Shown: positions 12,199 through 21,561 of the stretch, piece by piece | Numbering within the stretch: the first letter of the stretch is position 1 | How the letters are laid out: each line of letters starts with the position of its first letter | DNA from: Gammaproteobacteria bacterium | GTDB taxonomy: Bacteria; Pseudomonadota; Gammaproteobacteria; Steroidobacterales; Steroidobacteraceae | Assembly (NCBI GenBank): GCA_016882265.1 | Contig: VGVB01000002.1 | Location: forward strand, 1 to 64,000 | Length of the DNA: 64,000 bases | Direction of reading: 5' to 3' | Made by a program: the position numbers and the translations under genes | Notes under the pieces: model-generated | Database searches by the model: none | What the model was told of the DNA's origin: nothing | Seen by the model: only the letters and a program-made list of their open reading frames with translations

Positions 12199-13725
12199 TC
12201 ACGCCGCCGGCGCCTCCGCCACCAGACGCTCCAGCCGCCGGTAGCCGATCGCCTCGGCGAGATGCGCGGCCGCGACGCACCCGGCGCCGTCGAGGTCGGC
12301 GATCGTGCGCGCCACGCGCAGGATGCGATGACAGGCCCGCGCCGACAGGCCGTGCCGCTGCGCGGCCGCATCGAGCAGCGCATGCTCCCGCGCGCCGATG
12401 CCGCAGCCGGCCTCGAGCCGGGCCGGGTCCAGGCCCGCGTTCAGCCCGCCGCGCTGCTCCTGCCGCGCGCGGGCCACGGCCACCCGCGCGGCCACCGCGC
12501 TGCTGTGCTCCGTGGCCACGGGCAGCTCGCGCAGCGTGCGGTAGTCGAGGCGCGGCACCGCGACCTGCAGGTCGATGCGGTCGAGCAGCGGACCGGACAG
12601 CTTGCCGAGATAGCGGCTGACCAGCGGCGGCGTGCAGCGGCAGCGCCCGCCGGGGTCGCCGGCATGGCCGCAGGGACAGGGATTCATCGCCGCGATCAAC
12701 TGGAAACGCGCCGGAAAATGCCCGCGCCAGGCCGCACGCGCGAGGTGCACAACGCCCGTCTCCAGCGGCTCGCGCAGGCCCTCGAGCACGTCGCGGCGGA
12801 ACTCGGGCAGCTCGTCAAGGAACAGCACGCCGCGGTGCGCGAGCGAGATCTCGCCGGGCGCGAGGCGCCCGCCGCCGCCGATGATCGCGGCAGCCGAGGC
12901 GCCATGGTGCGGTGCGCGGAACGGCCGGCAGCCCCAGCGCGACAGCGGCAGCGGGTCACGGCCGAGCGAGTGCAGCATGGCGACCTCGAGTGCCTCGCTG
13001 TCGGCCAGCGGCGGCAACAGCCCAGCGAAGCGCTGCGCAAGCATGCTCTTGCCGGAACCCGGTGGCCCGATCATCAGCAGGCTGTGCCCGCCGGCCGCAG
13101 CGATCTCGAGCGCGCGCTTGGCCGCCGCCTGGCCGCGGACCTCGGCAAGGTCCGGCCCAACCGAAACCGTAACACCGGCACCGGAGACGCCGCCGGCCGC
13201 GAAGCTGAGCGGATCTCCTTCCCGCAGCGCCGTCCAGACCGAGGCGAGCGAGTCGACGGGCGCGACGATGGCGCCCTCCGCGAGCCGGGCCTCGGTGGCG
13301 TTCGGCTCCGGCACGACCAGCCGGTGGCCGTCGCGGGCCGCGTGCACGGCCGTCGCGAGCATGCCACGCACCAGCCGCAGCTCTCCCGACAGCGACAGCT
13401 CACCGTAGAACTCGGTAGCAGCCGGCAGCGACCACGGCTCATCCGGTGTGGCCGCGAGAATGCCGAGAGCGATCGCGAGGTCGAAGCGGCCGCCTTCCTT
13501 CGGCAGCTCGGCCGGCGACAGATTGACGACGATGCGACCCGCCGGAAAGGTGTGGCCGCCATGCTGGATCGCGGCGCGCACGCGATCGCGGCTCTCGCGC
13601 ACGGCCGCCTCGGCGAGTCCGACGATCGCAAACTGCGGCAGCCCGCCACCGCAGAAGACCTCGACCCGCACCAGCGGTGCGTCGAGCCCGAACTGCGCCC
13701 GGGTCAGCACGATCGCAAGGCTCAC
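12199..13725 (-). CDS. comM: YifB/ComM family Mg-chelatase-like AAA+ ATPase
   Basis: A 508-aa ComM/YifB protein, a hexameric helicase that promotes branch migration during natural transformation. It has the N-terminal Lon-like fold (VRVEVFCGGGLPQFAIVGLA; VNLSPAELPKEGGRFDLAIA), Walker A GPPGSGKSMLAQR, Walker B FLDELPEF, and the zinc-binding loop CPCGHAGDPGGRCRC. The linker between the N-domain and the AAA module (about residue 185) contains VSGAGVTVSVG, encoded by a copy of the window's REP repeat, so the REP has been tolerated in frame. A UbiK gene lies next to it upstream on the same strand. Confidence 0.93.
   Translation of the reverse strand: MSLAIVLTRAQFGLDAPLVRVEVFCGGGLPQFAIVGLAEAAVRESRDRVRAAIQHGGHTFPAGRIVVNLSPAELPKEGGRFDLAIALGILAATPDEPWSLPAATEFYGELSLSGELRLVRGMLATAVHAARDGHRLVVPEPNATEARLAEGAIVAPVDSLASVWTALREGDPLSFAAGGVSGAGVTVSVGPDLAEVRGQAAAKRALEIAAAGGHSLLMIGPPGSGKSMLAQRFAGLLPPLADSEALEVAMLHSLGRDPLPLSRWGCRPFRAPHHGASAAAIIGGGGRLAPGEISLAHRGVLFLDELPEFRRDVLEGLREPLETGVVHLARAAWRGHFPARFQLIAAMNPCPCGHAGDPGGRCRCTPPLVSRYLGKLSGPLLDRIDLQVAVPRLDYRTLRELPVATEHSSAVAARVAVARARQEQRGGLNAGLDPARLEAGCGIGAREHALLDAAAQRHGLSARACHRILRVARTIADLDGAGCVAAAHLAEAIGYRRLERLVAEAPAA
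13159..13182 (-). repeat. REP-family repeat inside comM coding sequence
   Basis: Read on the minus strand, GGTGCCGGTGTTACGG followed by TTTCGGTT matches the hemD-end repeat arm with one extra T. It encodes residues GAGVTVSVG of the ComM linker. The match to three other loci in the window makes chance similarity unlikely. Confidence 0.8.
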
Positions 13726-13777
13726 GGCCGCGCTCCGCGGTGTGCGCGGCGGGCACCGATCGGCGCCGCCCGGTGGA

Positions 13778-14032
13778 TCAGCGCGGCGTCTGGCGCGCCT
13801 CGAGCTCGGCGATGCGCCGCTCGAGCGCCTCGAGGCGCTCGCGGCTGCGGCGCAGCACCGCCGCCTGCACGTCGAACTCCTCGCGGGTCACCAGTTCGAG
13901 CTTCGCCAGCCCGCCCTGCAGCACCGCACGGAAGTTCTGTTCGAGGTCGGAGCGCAGCGCGTTCAGGCCCGGCGGGACCGCCTCCGCAAGCCGGCGGGCG
14001 AGTTCCTCGAGCGATTGCGGATCGAATTTCAT
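13778..14032 (-). CDS. ubiK: Ubiquinone biosynthesis accessory factor UbiK
   Basis: The real gene begins at the internal ATG 14032 (MKFDPQSLEELARRLAEAVP), not at the longer ORF start. The 84-aa product matches UbiK/YqiC: an amphipathic N-terminal helix and a C-terminal coiled coil (REEFDVQAAVLRRSRERLEA...ELEARQ). UbiK binds UbiJ and supports the aerobic Ubi complex; UbiJ, UbiE and UbiB are encoded about 20 kb away. The gene lies 52 bp upstream of comM and is divergent from amtB, an order common in related bacteria. Confidence 0.88.
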   Translation of the reverse strand: MKFDPQSLEELARRLAEAVPPGLNALRSDLEQNFRAVLQGGLAKLELVTREEFDVQAAVLRRSRERLEALERRIAELEARQTPR

Positions 14033-14198
14033 GGCGCGCCTCCGTGCTGCGCGCAGCTTCGGGGCCCCGCGGCGGGACGTCAAGATCCGCCCCGCGAGCA
14101 GGCAGGCTGGCTGGCCAGCCGCCCCCTGATGGTGCAGAGCCCGGCCGCTCCGCCGCTGCCCGGCCACGTAACTCCTTGAAACTCCTCGAATCCATCGC

Positions 14199-14214
14199 TG
14201 GCACGGATGCTGCA
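14199..14214 (+). promoter_or_regulatory. Candidate sigma-54 promoter for amtB-glnK
   Basis: TGGCAC-GGATG-CTGCA has the -24/-12 spacing and sequence of RpoN promoters (TGGCAC-N5-TTGCA), with one mismatch in the -12 element. It is about 90 bp upstream of the amtB start, in the divergent ubiK-amtB gap. Ammonium transport genes are classical NtrC/RpoN targets. No clear NtrC site was found upstream. Confidence 0.55.
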
Positions 14215-14306
14215 GAACCAGATCGGCACGCTACCCGGAACCGGCCGTCCGCGTTCGTCGTGAATGCGGGCAGTTCCGGCACAAATCCGCAGCTCTGGAG
14301 GCACCG

Positions 14307-15632
14307 ATGACATCGACCGCACCGCGCCGCCTGGCCCCGCCCCTGCTCCTTTTTCTGACCGGCACCGCCGCCCGGGCCGCCGATGCGCCGGCTCCCGACA
14401 GCGGCGATACGGCCTGGATGATCGTCGCGACTGCGCTCGTACTGCTGATGACGATCCCGGGACTGTCCCTGTTCTACGCCGGCATGGTGCGGATGAAGAA
14501 CGCGCTGTCCGTCCTGATGCAGTGCTTCGCGATCACGGCGCTGGTCTCGGTGCTGTGGCTCGCCTACGGCTACAGCCTCGCGTTTGACACCACCGGCATG
14601 GCCGCCGGCGAGTTCGGCCGCGCCTCGATCATCGGCGGCTTCAGCAAGGCCTTCATGGCCGGCATGCGCGTGGATTCGCTGGTGGGCACGATCCCCGAGT
14701 CGGTGTTCGCGACTTTTCAGCTTACCTTCGCGATCATCACGCCGGCGCTGATCGTCGGGGCCTTCGCCGAGCGCATGAAATTCACGGCGCTGCTCGCCTT
14801 CGTCGCGTCGTGGTTCACGCTGGTATACCTGCCGATCACGCACATGGTCTGGAGCGGCGCCGGCGCGCTGTTGTGGGACCTGGGCGTGCTCGACTTCGCC
14901 GGCGGCACGGTCGTGCACATCAACGCCGGCAGCGCCGGCCTGGTGGCGGCTGTCGTGCTGGGGCGCCGGCTTGGTTACCCGGGCACGGCGATGCCGCCGC
15001 ACAGCCTGGCGCTGACCGTGATCGGCGCATCCCTGCTCTGGGTCGGCTGGTTCGGATTCAACGCCGGCAGCGCGGTCGCCGCCAACGGCACGGCCGGCAT
15101 GGCGATGCTGGTGACGCAGATGGCAACCGCCGCCGCTGCGCTCGCGTGGATGAGCACGGAATGGGCGGTCCACGGCAAACCGAGCGTGCTCGGCATCGTG
15201 ACCGGCGCGGTCGCCGGCCTGGTCGCGATCACTCCGGCCTCCGGCACGGCGGGGCCGGCCGGGGCGCTCCTGATCGGCGTGGCCGCCGGAGTCCTGTGCT
15301 TCTTCGCGGCGGCCCGTCTGAAGCGGGCTTTCGGCTACGATGACTCGCTCGACGTGTTTGGAGTGCACGCGGTCGGCGGCATCGTCGGGGCGCTGCTGAC
15401 CGGTGTCTGTGCCGGCACGCTGGGCGGCGTCGGCCTGCCCGAGGGCGTGTCGATCGGCCGGCAGGTCCTGGTACAGGCGGCGAGCGTGCTGTTCACGCTC
15501 GCCTGGAGCGGCCTGCTGAGCTTCGGCATCCTCAAACTGCTGGACCGCACGATCGGCCTGCGGGTCACCCGCGAACAGGAACTCGAGGGGCTCGATCTCG
15601 CACTGCACGATGAACGTGCCTACGATCATTGA
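14307..15632 (+). CDS. amtB: Ammonium transporter AmtB
   Basis: A 441-aa Amt protein with a cleavable signal sequence (LAPPLLLFLTGTAARA) and eleven predicted membrane spans. The signatures AWMIVATALVLLMTIPGLSLFY-type start (quoted in part) and LDVFGVHAVGGIVGALLTG are present; the pore histidine pair corresponds to the conserved HINAGSAGLVAA and FGVHAVGG histidines. It conducts ammonia/ammonium into the cell and is gated by GlnK, which is encoded 105 bp downstream. The shared strand and the RpoN-like promoter upstream suggest coexpression under nitrogen limitation. Confidence 0.95.
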   Translation: MTSTAPRRLAPPLLLFLTGTAARAADAPAPDSGDTAWMIVATALVLLMTIPGLSLFYAGMVRMKNALSVLMQCFAITALVSVLWLAYGYSLAFDTTGMAAGEFGRASIIGGFSKAFMAGMRVDSLVGTIPESVFATFQLTFAIITPALIVGAFAERMKFTALLAFVASWFTLVYLPITHMVWSGAGALLWDLGVLDFAGGTVVHINAGSAGLVAAVVLGRRLGYPGTAMPPHSLALTVIGASLLWVGWFGFNAGSAVAANGTAGMAMLVTQMATAAAALAWMSTEWAVHGKPSVLGIVTGAVAGLVAITPASGTAGPAGALLIGVAAGVLCFFAAARLKRAFGYDDSLDVFGVHAVGGIVGALLTGVCAGTLGGVGLPEGVSIGRQVLVQAASVLFTLAWSGLLSFGILKLLDRTIGLRVTREQELEGLDLALHDERAYDH

Positions 15633-16076
<444 letters not shown>

Positions 16077-16104
16077 AACAGGGCGCCGCGGCCAGGAGGT
16101 CGAG

Positions 16105-16578
16105 ATGCTGCGTACAGTGCTGGCGGGGTTGCTCATCGCGGGACTCGCGGCGGGAGCCGCCGCGGAGACGATCTACAAGTGGTCCGATGCGCGCGGGCAG
16201 ATCTACTACACCGACCTGCCGCCGCGCCAGCCGGACGCAACGGTACTGGCCGTCTACGAAAACGAAGTCATCCTCGACGAGAACGGCGAGGTGGTCGCGG
16301 ACAGCGGCGAGCCGCCAGCAGAGCCGCCGGCCACGACGACTTCCGGCCCACCGCCGGTGCCGGCCGCCACTGCCTCCGCCATGCAGGCCGACCTGCAGGA
16401 GACCCGCACCCGGTTGTGCAAAGAAGCGCAGGAGCGCTACCGGCTCTACCTCGAGTCGCAGCGCCTGTACCGCACCACGCCGGACGGTGAGCGCCAGTAC
16501 CTGACCGACGACGAACTCAACGAAGCCCGGCTCCGCGCCAGGCAGGCCGTCGACGAATACTGCGGCGCCGCACGCTGA
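16105..16578 (+). CDS. DUF4124 domain-containing exported protein
   Basis: A 157-aa protein with a signal peptide (MLRTVLAGLLIAGLAAGAAA, cleavage before ETIYKW) and the DUF4124 core ETIYKWSDARGQIYYTDLPP, common in gammaproteobacterial envelope proteins of unknown role. A Pro/Ala linker separates it from a helical C-terminal region rich in Arg/Glu/Tyr. It begins 28 bp after glnK and may share the transcript, though no functional link is known. Confidence 0.8.
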   Translation: MLRTVLAGLLIAGLAAGAAAETIYKWSDARGQIYYTDLPPRQPDATVLAVYENEVILDENGEVVADSGEPPAEPPATTTSGPPPVPAATASAMQADLQETRTRLCKEAQERYRLYLESQRLYRTTPDGERQYLTDDELNEARLRARQAVDEYCGAAR

Positions 16579-16646
16579 GCGGCGGCCCCCGGCCGCAATC
16601 GGGCACAATGGATGCGCGCCGCGCCGGCGCGTGACCGTGACGCTCC

Positions 16647-17522
16647 ATGAAGGTCGGATTCGTCGGGCTTGGCGCCATGGGCCAGCACATGGCCCGCAAT
16701 CTGCTCGAGGCCGACCTGCTGGCGGGCGTCTGGAACCGCAGCCCAGGCAAGGCCGCGGCCCTACGGTGCCGGACGTTCGATTCGGTTCCGGAGCTGGCGG
16801 GCGCGTGCGAGGTCGTGGTCATCTGCGTTTCCGCCGATCCCGACGTGCTCGAAGTCATCGATGCGCTGGCTCCGGCGCTGCGCCCCGGGGCCCTCGTGAT
16901 CGACTGTTCGACGGTCTCGGCCGATACCGCCCGGCTGGCCGCCGCGCGGCTCACCGAAGCCGGGGCCGACTTCCTCGACTGCCCGGTCAGCGGCGGGGTC
17001 GAGGGGGCGCGCAGCGGCACGCTGGCGATCATGTGCGGCGGCGCTCCGGCCGTGTTCGAGCGAGCCCGGCCCGTGCTCGAGCGGATCGGCAAGACGATCG
17101 TGCTGATGGGGCCGACCGGCTCCGGCCAGGCCACCAAGGCCACCAATCAGATCCTCTGTGCCGGCGTCATCGAGGCGGTCGCCGAGGCGCTGGCCTTCGC
17201 GCAAGCCGAGGGCCTGCCGCTCGACCGGGTCATCGACATTCTCGGCAAGGGTGCGGGCTCGAGCTGGTACTTCGTGCACCGCGCACCGTACATGGCGCGC
17301 GGTGACTTCCCCGCCGGTTTCCGCGTCGCGCTGCACGACAAGGACCTGCGTATCTGCCGCGAGATGGCCGCCCGACACGGCGCAATGCTGCCGGTCATCG
17401 AATCCACGCTGGCCGACTTTGCCCGGCTGCTGGCCGCCGGCCACGGCGACGAGGACATCTCGGCCGTCTTCCGCCTGAAGTCTCCGCTGTTCGCGGCGGC
17501 GGAGCCGGCGCCAGGGGATTGA
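16647..17522 (+). CDS. NAD(P)-dependent beta-hydroxyacid dehydrogenase (3-hydroxyisobutyrate dehydrogenase family)
   Basis: A 291-aa two-domain dehydrogenase. The Rossmann start is MKVGFVGLGAMGQHMARNLL. The substrate-binding signature is DCPVSGGVEGARSGTLAIMCGG, and the catalytic Lys is in GQATKATNQILCAGVIEAVA. Enzymes of this family oxidise 3-hydroxyisobutyrate or reduce tartronate semialdehyde or glyoxylate. The MMSDH gene elsewhere in the window would take the product of the first reaction, but the two are not adjacent. It is separated from the algZ-like GTG start by only 4 bp. Confidence 0.85.
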   Translation: MKVGFVGLGAMGQHMARNLLEADLLAGVWNRSPGKAAALRCRTFDSVPELAGACEVVVICVSADPDVLEVIDALAPALRPGALVIDCSTVSADTARLAAARLTEAGADFLDCPVSGGVEGARSGTLAIMCGGAPAVFERARPVLERIGKTIVLMGPTGSGQATKATNQILCAGVIEAVAEALAFAQAEGLPLDRVIDILGKGAGSSWYFVHRAPYMARGDFPAGFRVALHDKDLRICREMAARHGAMLPVIESTLADFARLLAAGHGDEDISAVFRLKSPLFAAAEPAPGD

Positions 17523-17526
17523 GCCG

Positions 17527-18612
17527 GTGAATGCCGGGCGCCGGTCGAGGGAGGGGCGCACGGGCGCGCGGTTCTACCTGCCGGACTTTTGCGCGGCACG
17601 CAGCGTGCTGGCGGTCGTGCTGATCGCTGAGCTGGTTGCGCTGCTGCTGGCGCTCAGCCGCTACGGGCTGGGCAGCGGGCAATTGTGGCCGGGGCTGGCC
17701 GAGACTTCGCTGTTCCTGCTGTGGACCGGGCTCGGCGCGGCGGCCGTGCTGTGCGCCGCGCGCGGGGCACTGTCCCGGCTGTCCGTGGCGGCAGGCTCGG
17801 CGCTCGCACTGGCACTGCTGCTCGGCGCCACCGCGCTGGTCTCGGAGGGCGCGTGGTAGTTCTACGCCGCGACCGCGCGCATGTTCGGCTACGAGCCGCG
17901 CGCGCTCGGCGCCGATCACGCGGTGTTCCTGCTGCGTAACCTGACGATCGGAGCGATTGCCGGCGGCCTGGCCCTGCGTTACTTCTATGTCACACAGCAG
18001 TGGCGCCGTAACGTCGAGGCCGAGGCGCAGAGCCGCGTGCGCGCACTGCAGGCGCGGATCCGCCCGCATTTCCTCTTCAACAGCATGAACACGATCGCCG
18101 CGCTGACCCGCAGCGACCCGCGCGGCGCGGAGCAGGCCATCGCCGATCTCGCCGACCTGTTCCGCGCCTCGCTGCGCGAGCGCGGCGAACGCATCCCGCT
18201 CGGCGACGAAATCGAGATCGCGCGCGCCTACGAGCGCGTCGAGCGCCTGCGCCTCGGGGCACGGCTGCAAGTGGACTGGCAGGTGGACGCAGTCCCGGCC
18301 ACCACGCTGGTGCCGGCGCTGATCCTGCAGCCGCTGCTCGAGAACGCCGTGTACCACGGCATCGAGCCGCTGCCCGGCGGCGGCACGATCCGCGTGGCCG
18401 GCCGACTCGACGGCCGGCGCGTCGTGCTGACGATCGACAACCCGGTCGCAATGGCAGCGGGCGCGCACCGCACCGGCCATCAGATCGGACTCGACAACGT
18501 GCGCCAGCGCCTCGAGCTGATGTTCCGGGGCGAGGCGAACCTCGAGGTTCTCGAAGCGCCGGAGCGATTCATCGTGACGCTGCGCTTCCCGGTCACCGCG
18601 GCGGCCCCGTGA
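17527..18612 (+). pseudogene. algZ: AlgZ/LytS-type sensor histidine kinase interrupted by an in-frame amber codon
   Basis: Two ORFs in the same frame (17527-17859 and 17881-18612) together make one 361-codon AlgZ-like kinase. The N-terminal part FYLPDFCAARSVLAVVLIAE gives the membrane domain start; the second ORF carries the last membrane segment and the His-kinase core, QARIRPHFLFNSMNTIAALT (H-box) and LENAVYHGIEPLPGGG (N-box). Between them GCG-TGG-TAG-TTC-TAC interrupts an otherwise normal sequence at codon 111. No frameshift is needed. The stop overlaps the algR start (GTGA). Options are a nonsense mutation, readthrough, reinitiation at the ATG 17881, or a sequencing error such as TGG to TAG. 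Confidence 0.8.
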
Positions 18613-19373
18613 GCCTGCGACTGCTGATCGTCGACGACGAACCGCTGGCGCGTGAGCGCCTGGCCGCGCTGGTCGCCGAACTGCCCGGGGCGGAACTGGC
18701 CGGTACTGCCGCCACCGGCGAAGAAGCACTGCTGCAGGCCGGCCGGCTGCGCCCCGATGTCGTGCTGCTGGACATCCGCATGCCCGGCATGGGCGGACTC
18801 GAAGCCGCGCATCACCTGGCGCGGCTGCCGGAGCCGCCGGCCGTAATCTTCACAACCGCTTACGACGAGCACGCACTCGCCGCCTTCGAGGCGCAGGCCG
18901 CAGGCTACCTGTTGAAACCGGTGCGCCCGGAGCGCCTGCGCGCCGCGCTCGAACGCGCGCGCCGGCTCACGCGCGCCCAGCTTGCCGGCATCGGCGGCGC
19001 GGTCGATCCCGCGGCCGGCACCCCGGCAGCGTCCGGCGGCCGACGCAGCCGCATCGCCGTGCGCTTGCGCGACGAGCTGCGGCTGATACCGCTGGCCGAG
19101 ATCCTGTGCTTCGTCGCCGACCAGAAGTACACACGGCTGCGTCACGCCGGCGGCGAGTATCTGATCGAGGAACCGCTGAAGGCGCTCGAGGACGAGTTCG
19201 CGCCGGACTTCGTCCGCGTGCACCGCAACGCGCTGGTCGCGCTCACGCAGGTCGAAGGTCTCGAGCGCGACGCCAGCGGCCACCTGCTGGTGCGCCTGCG
19301 CCACGGCGCCGGCACGCTCGCGGTCAGCCGGCGCATGGCTGGCGAAGTGCAGCGGCGGTTGCTGGGACTGTAA
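18609..19373 (+). CDS. algR: AlgR-like LytTR response regulator
   Basis: A 254-aa regulator. The receiver domain has the acidic pair in LIVDDEPLARER, the phospho-Asp in VVLLDIRMPGMGG, and the Lys in YLLKPVRPERL. A Gly/Ala-rich linker leads to a LytTR DNA-binding domain (ILCFVADQKYTRLRHAGGEY, FVRVHRNALVAL). The GTG start overlaps the kinase stop by 4 nt. In Pseudomonas and relatives algZ-algR precedes hemC, as here, apart from one intervening gene. Its activation depends on whether the interrupted AlgZ is made. Confidence 0.92.
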   Translation: MSLRLLIVDDEPLARERLAALVAELPGAELAGTAATGEEALLQAGRLRPDVVLLDIRMPGMGGLEAAHHLARLPEPPAVIFTTAYDEHALAAFEAQAAGYLLKPVRPERLRAALERARRLTRAQLAGIGGAVDPAAGTPAASGGRRSRIAVRLRDELRLIPLAEILCFVADQKYTRLRHAGGEYLIEEPLKALEDEFAPDFVRVHRNALVALTQVEGLERDASGHLLVRLRHGAGTLAVSRRMAGEVQRRLLGL

Positions 19374-19385
19374 TCCGGCTTTCGG

Positions 19386-20527
19386 TCAGGATGCAGCTCG
19401 CGGCGTGGCACCACCATCGCGCACGCGCTGCCAGAACAGCCAGGCGAACGCGCCGGTACCGGCCAGCAGCAGCAGGAACACGGCCAGCCCGCCGACGATG
19501 GGCAGCCAGGCCACCAGCCGCAACGCCAGCACCGCGAGCAGCAGCGCCAGCAGGCGCCAGCCGGTGCCGCCGGCTCGCGCCGGGGCCAGGCGCGCGAGCG
19601 CGGTGTCGCCGACGAACAGCGCCGCCGTGGCCATGCCGAGCAGCAGGGTCAGCAGCAGCGCGAACAACACCAGCAGCCCCAGCGGCACGCCGATGATCGT
19701 CACGATCAGCAGCAGCGCCGTGAGCGGCAGCCCGACGAGCAGCGCGAGGCCCAGCAGCCCGGAGGACAGCGGTTCACTCTGCAGCCGGCCGGCCGGTCGC
19801 GGCGCGGCTGAAATGCGGCGCCAGCAGCACCAGCAGCACGCCGAACAGCAGCGCACCGCCGAGCAGCGGCTGGTGCTCACGGTCGTGCCGGTCGAAACGA
19901 CCGGCCCAAGCGGTGGCGGCCGCCGCGCAGCTCCCGCAGCCCGCCGGTGATTTCCGCGCCAGGGGCGATCTCCGGGGCGGTGGCCCCGCGATAGCGCAGT
20001 TCGCCGTGGATCCGCGCCTCCGGACCGATGTGGACGCCCTCGCCCGCCACCGTCACATCGCCGTGGACCGTACCGTTGAGGCTCACGGAGTCGCCGTAGG
20101 CGCGCAGATCACCGGCGACAGTACCTTCGAACTCGACGCTGCCGCCGGCCAGTGCCGCGTCGCCATCCACCCGGGCCTCGCGGCCGACGCGGACCCGGCC
20201 ACCCGCCGCGCGCAGGTCGTCCCCCACTTGGCCATCGATGCGGATTTCGCCGCCAGCGGCATGCAGCCTGCGGCCCACCGGTCCACGGACCTCGACCGCA
20301 CCGCCCGCAATCCACGCATTCCGCGCGACGCCGGCGTCCAGGTGAATGCGGCCGCCGGCCAGAAAGGCGCTGCCGTCCACGTCCTCGTCGAGCTCGACGA
20401 CGGCACCCGCGATGAAGCGGTTGCTGCCGATTGAGGCCCGGGCCTCGTCCGCAGACTCCGCCGCCGCCAATCGGCCTGCCGCCAGGGCGGCGAGGACCAG
20501 AAGACCCGTGATGCACAGCCTGCTCAT
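19386..20527 (-). pseudogene. Bactofilin-like (polymer-forming) envelope protein with membrane tail, twice frameshifted
   Basis: From ATG 20527 the frame gives a signal peptide (LCITGLLVLAALAAGRLAAA) and a beta-helical repeat domain typical of polymer-forming cytoskeletal proteins (AFLAGGRIHLDAGV, DLRAAGGRVRVG and so on), ending at a stop near 19877. The expected membrane domain continues in two other frames: first HQPLLGGALLFGVLLVLLAP, then LLGLALLVGLPLTALLLIVT to 19386. Each shift equals one extra base, near GC-rich runs around 19900 and 19790. Such two-part proteins are normally a single chain. Either the gene is dead or the assembly has two indels here. Confidence 0.7.
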
Positions 20528-20624
20528 CGTGTGTCCCCTGCTGCTCGATCGGCGCATCCTAGTCCTGCCGCGGCCGAAAAGCAGCAGGCGCGGATGGCGT
20601 ACCCGCGCATGGCAGAATGCCGGC

Positions 20625-21560
20625 ATGTCCAGGCTCATCCGCATCGCGACGCGGCGCAGCCGGCTGGCGCTGTGGCAGGCCGGGCACGTGGCCGAGCGCC
20701 TGCGCGCCCTGCATCCCGGCAGCGAAGTGCGGCTGGTGCCGATCGTCACCGCAGGGGACCGCATCCTCGACCGATCGCTGGCGGCAATCGGCGGCAAGGG
20801 CCTGTTCATCAAGGAACTCGAACAGGCGATGCTGGCCGGCGCGGCCGAGCTCGCCGTGCATTCGATGAAGGACGTGCCCGCAGCCCTGCCCGCGGGATTC
20901 ACGATCGCCGCGATCCTCGAGCGCGCCGACCCACGCGATGCCTTCGTGTCAGACCGGCATGGCAGTTTCGCCGACCTGCCGCCCGACGCGCGGGTCGGCA
21001 CTTCCAGCCTGCGCCGCCAGTGCCAGCTCCTGAACCGGCGGCCAGACCTGCGCATCCTGCCGCTGCGCGGCAACGTCGAGACCCGGCTCGCCAGGCTTCA
21101 GTCGGAGGGCCTCGATGCGATCATCCTGGCCGCGGCCGGACTGGATCGGCTGGGGCTCGGGGCGCGCATCCGCGAACGTCTCGCGACCGGGATTTCGCTG
21201 CCCGCGGTCGGTCAGGCGGCCATCGGCATCGAGTGCCGCGATGCTGACGCCGGCACGGCGGCGCTGCTGGCGCCGCTCGACCACGCGCCGACGCGTTCCT
21301 GCGTCGAGGCCGAGCGGGCGTTCGCGTTGCGCCTCGGCGGCAGTTGTCAGTCGCCGGTCGCGGCCTTTGCGGAGCTGCAGGGAACGACACTGCGGCTGCG
21401 TGGCCTCGTCGGGGCTCCTGACGGCAGCAACGTTTTCGCGGACAGCGAGGCGCGGCCGGCCGGTGCGCCCGGGGATATCGGCATCGCGCTGGCGGAGCGG
21501 CTGCTGGCCGCCGGCGCCGGGCCATTGCTGGAGACGTTGCGGCACGGCGGGAGCCCGTGA
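20625..21560 (+). CDS. hemC: Porphobilinogen deaminase (hydroxymethylbilane synthase)
   Basis: The 311-aa HemC starts at ATG 20625 (MSRLIRIATRRSRLALWQA); the longer ORF is spurious. It polymerises four porphobilinogens into hydroxymethylbilane. Key segments are KGLFIKELEQAMLAG, AVHSMKDVPA, VGTSSLRRQCQL, and the dipyrromethane-cofactor cysteine in RLGGSCQSPVAAFAE. hemD follows immediately, the usual order. The gene is divergent from the frameshifted bactofilin-like gene. Confidence 0.95.
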   Translation: MSRLIRIATRRSRLALWQAGHVAERLRALHPGSEVRLVPIVTAGDRILDRSLAAIGGKGLFIKELEQAMLAGAAELAVHSMKDVPAALPAGFTIAAILERADPRDAFVSDRHGSFADLPPDARVGTSSLRRQCQLLNRRPDLRILPLRGNVETRLARLQSEGLDAIILAAAGLDRLGLGARIRERLATGISLPAVGQAAIGIECRDADAGTAALLAPLDHAPTRSCVEAERAFALRLGGSCQSPVAAFAELQGTTLRLRGLVGAPDGSNVFADSEARPAGAPGDIGIALAERLLAAGAGPLLETLRHGGSP

Positions 21561-21561
21561 C

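Noticed and set aside
14099-14120. GGCTGGCTGGCCAGCC palindrome as a regulatory site of ubiK/amtB
   Set aside because: Simple GC-rich self-complementarity of a kind expected at this base composition; no second copy found.
12010-14310. 766-aa plus-strand ORF opposite comM
   Set aside because: Antisense shadow with low-complexity Arg/Ala sequence; comM motifs are on the minus strand.
13722-15629. 635-aa minus-strand ORF antisense to amtB
   Set aside because: Arg/His/Gln-rich shadow translation; amtB on the other strand is unambiguous.
19426-19445. CTGCCAGAACAGCCAG as another lux-box-like site
   Set aside because: The second half is not the complementary half-site and it lies inside the bactofilin-like gene's coding region.
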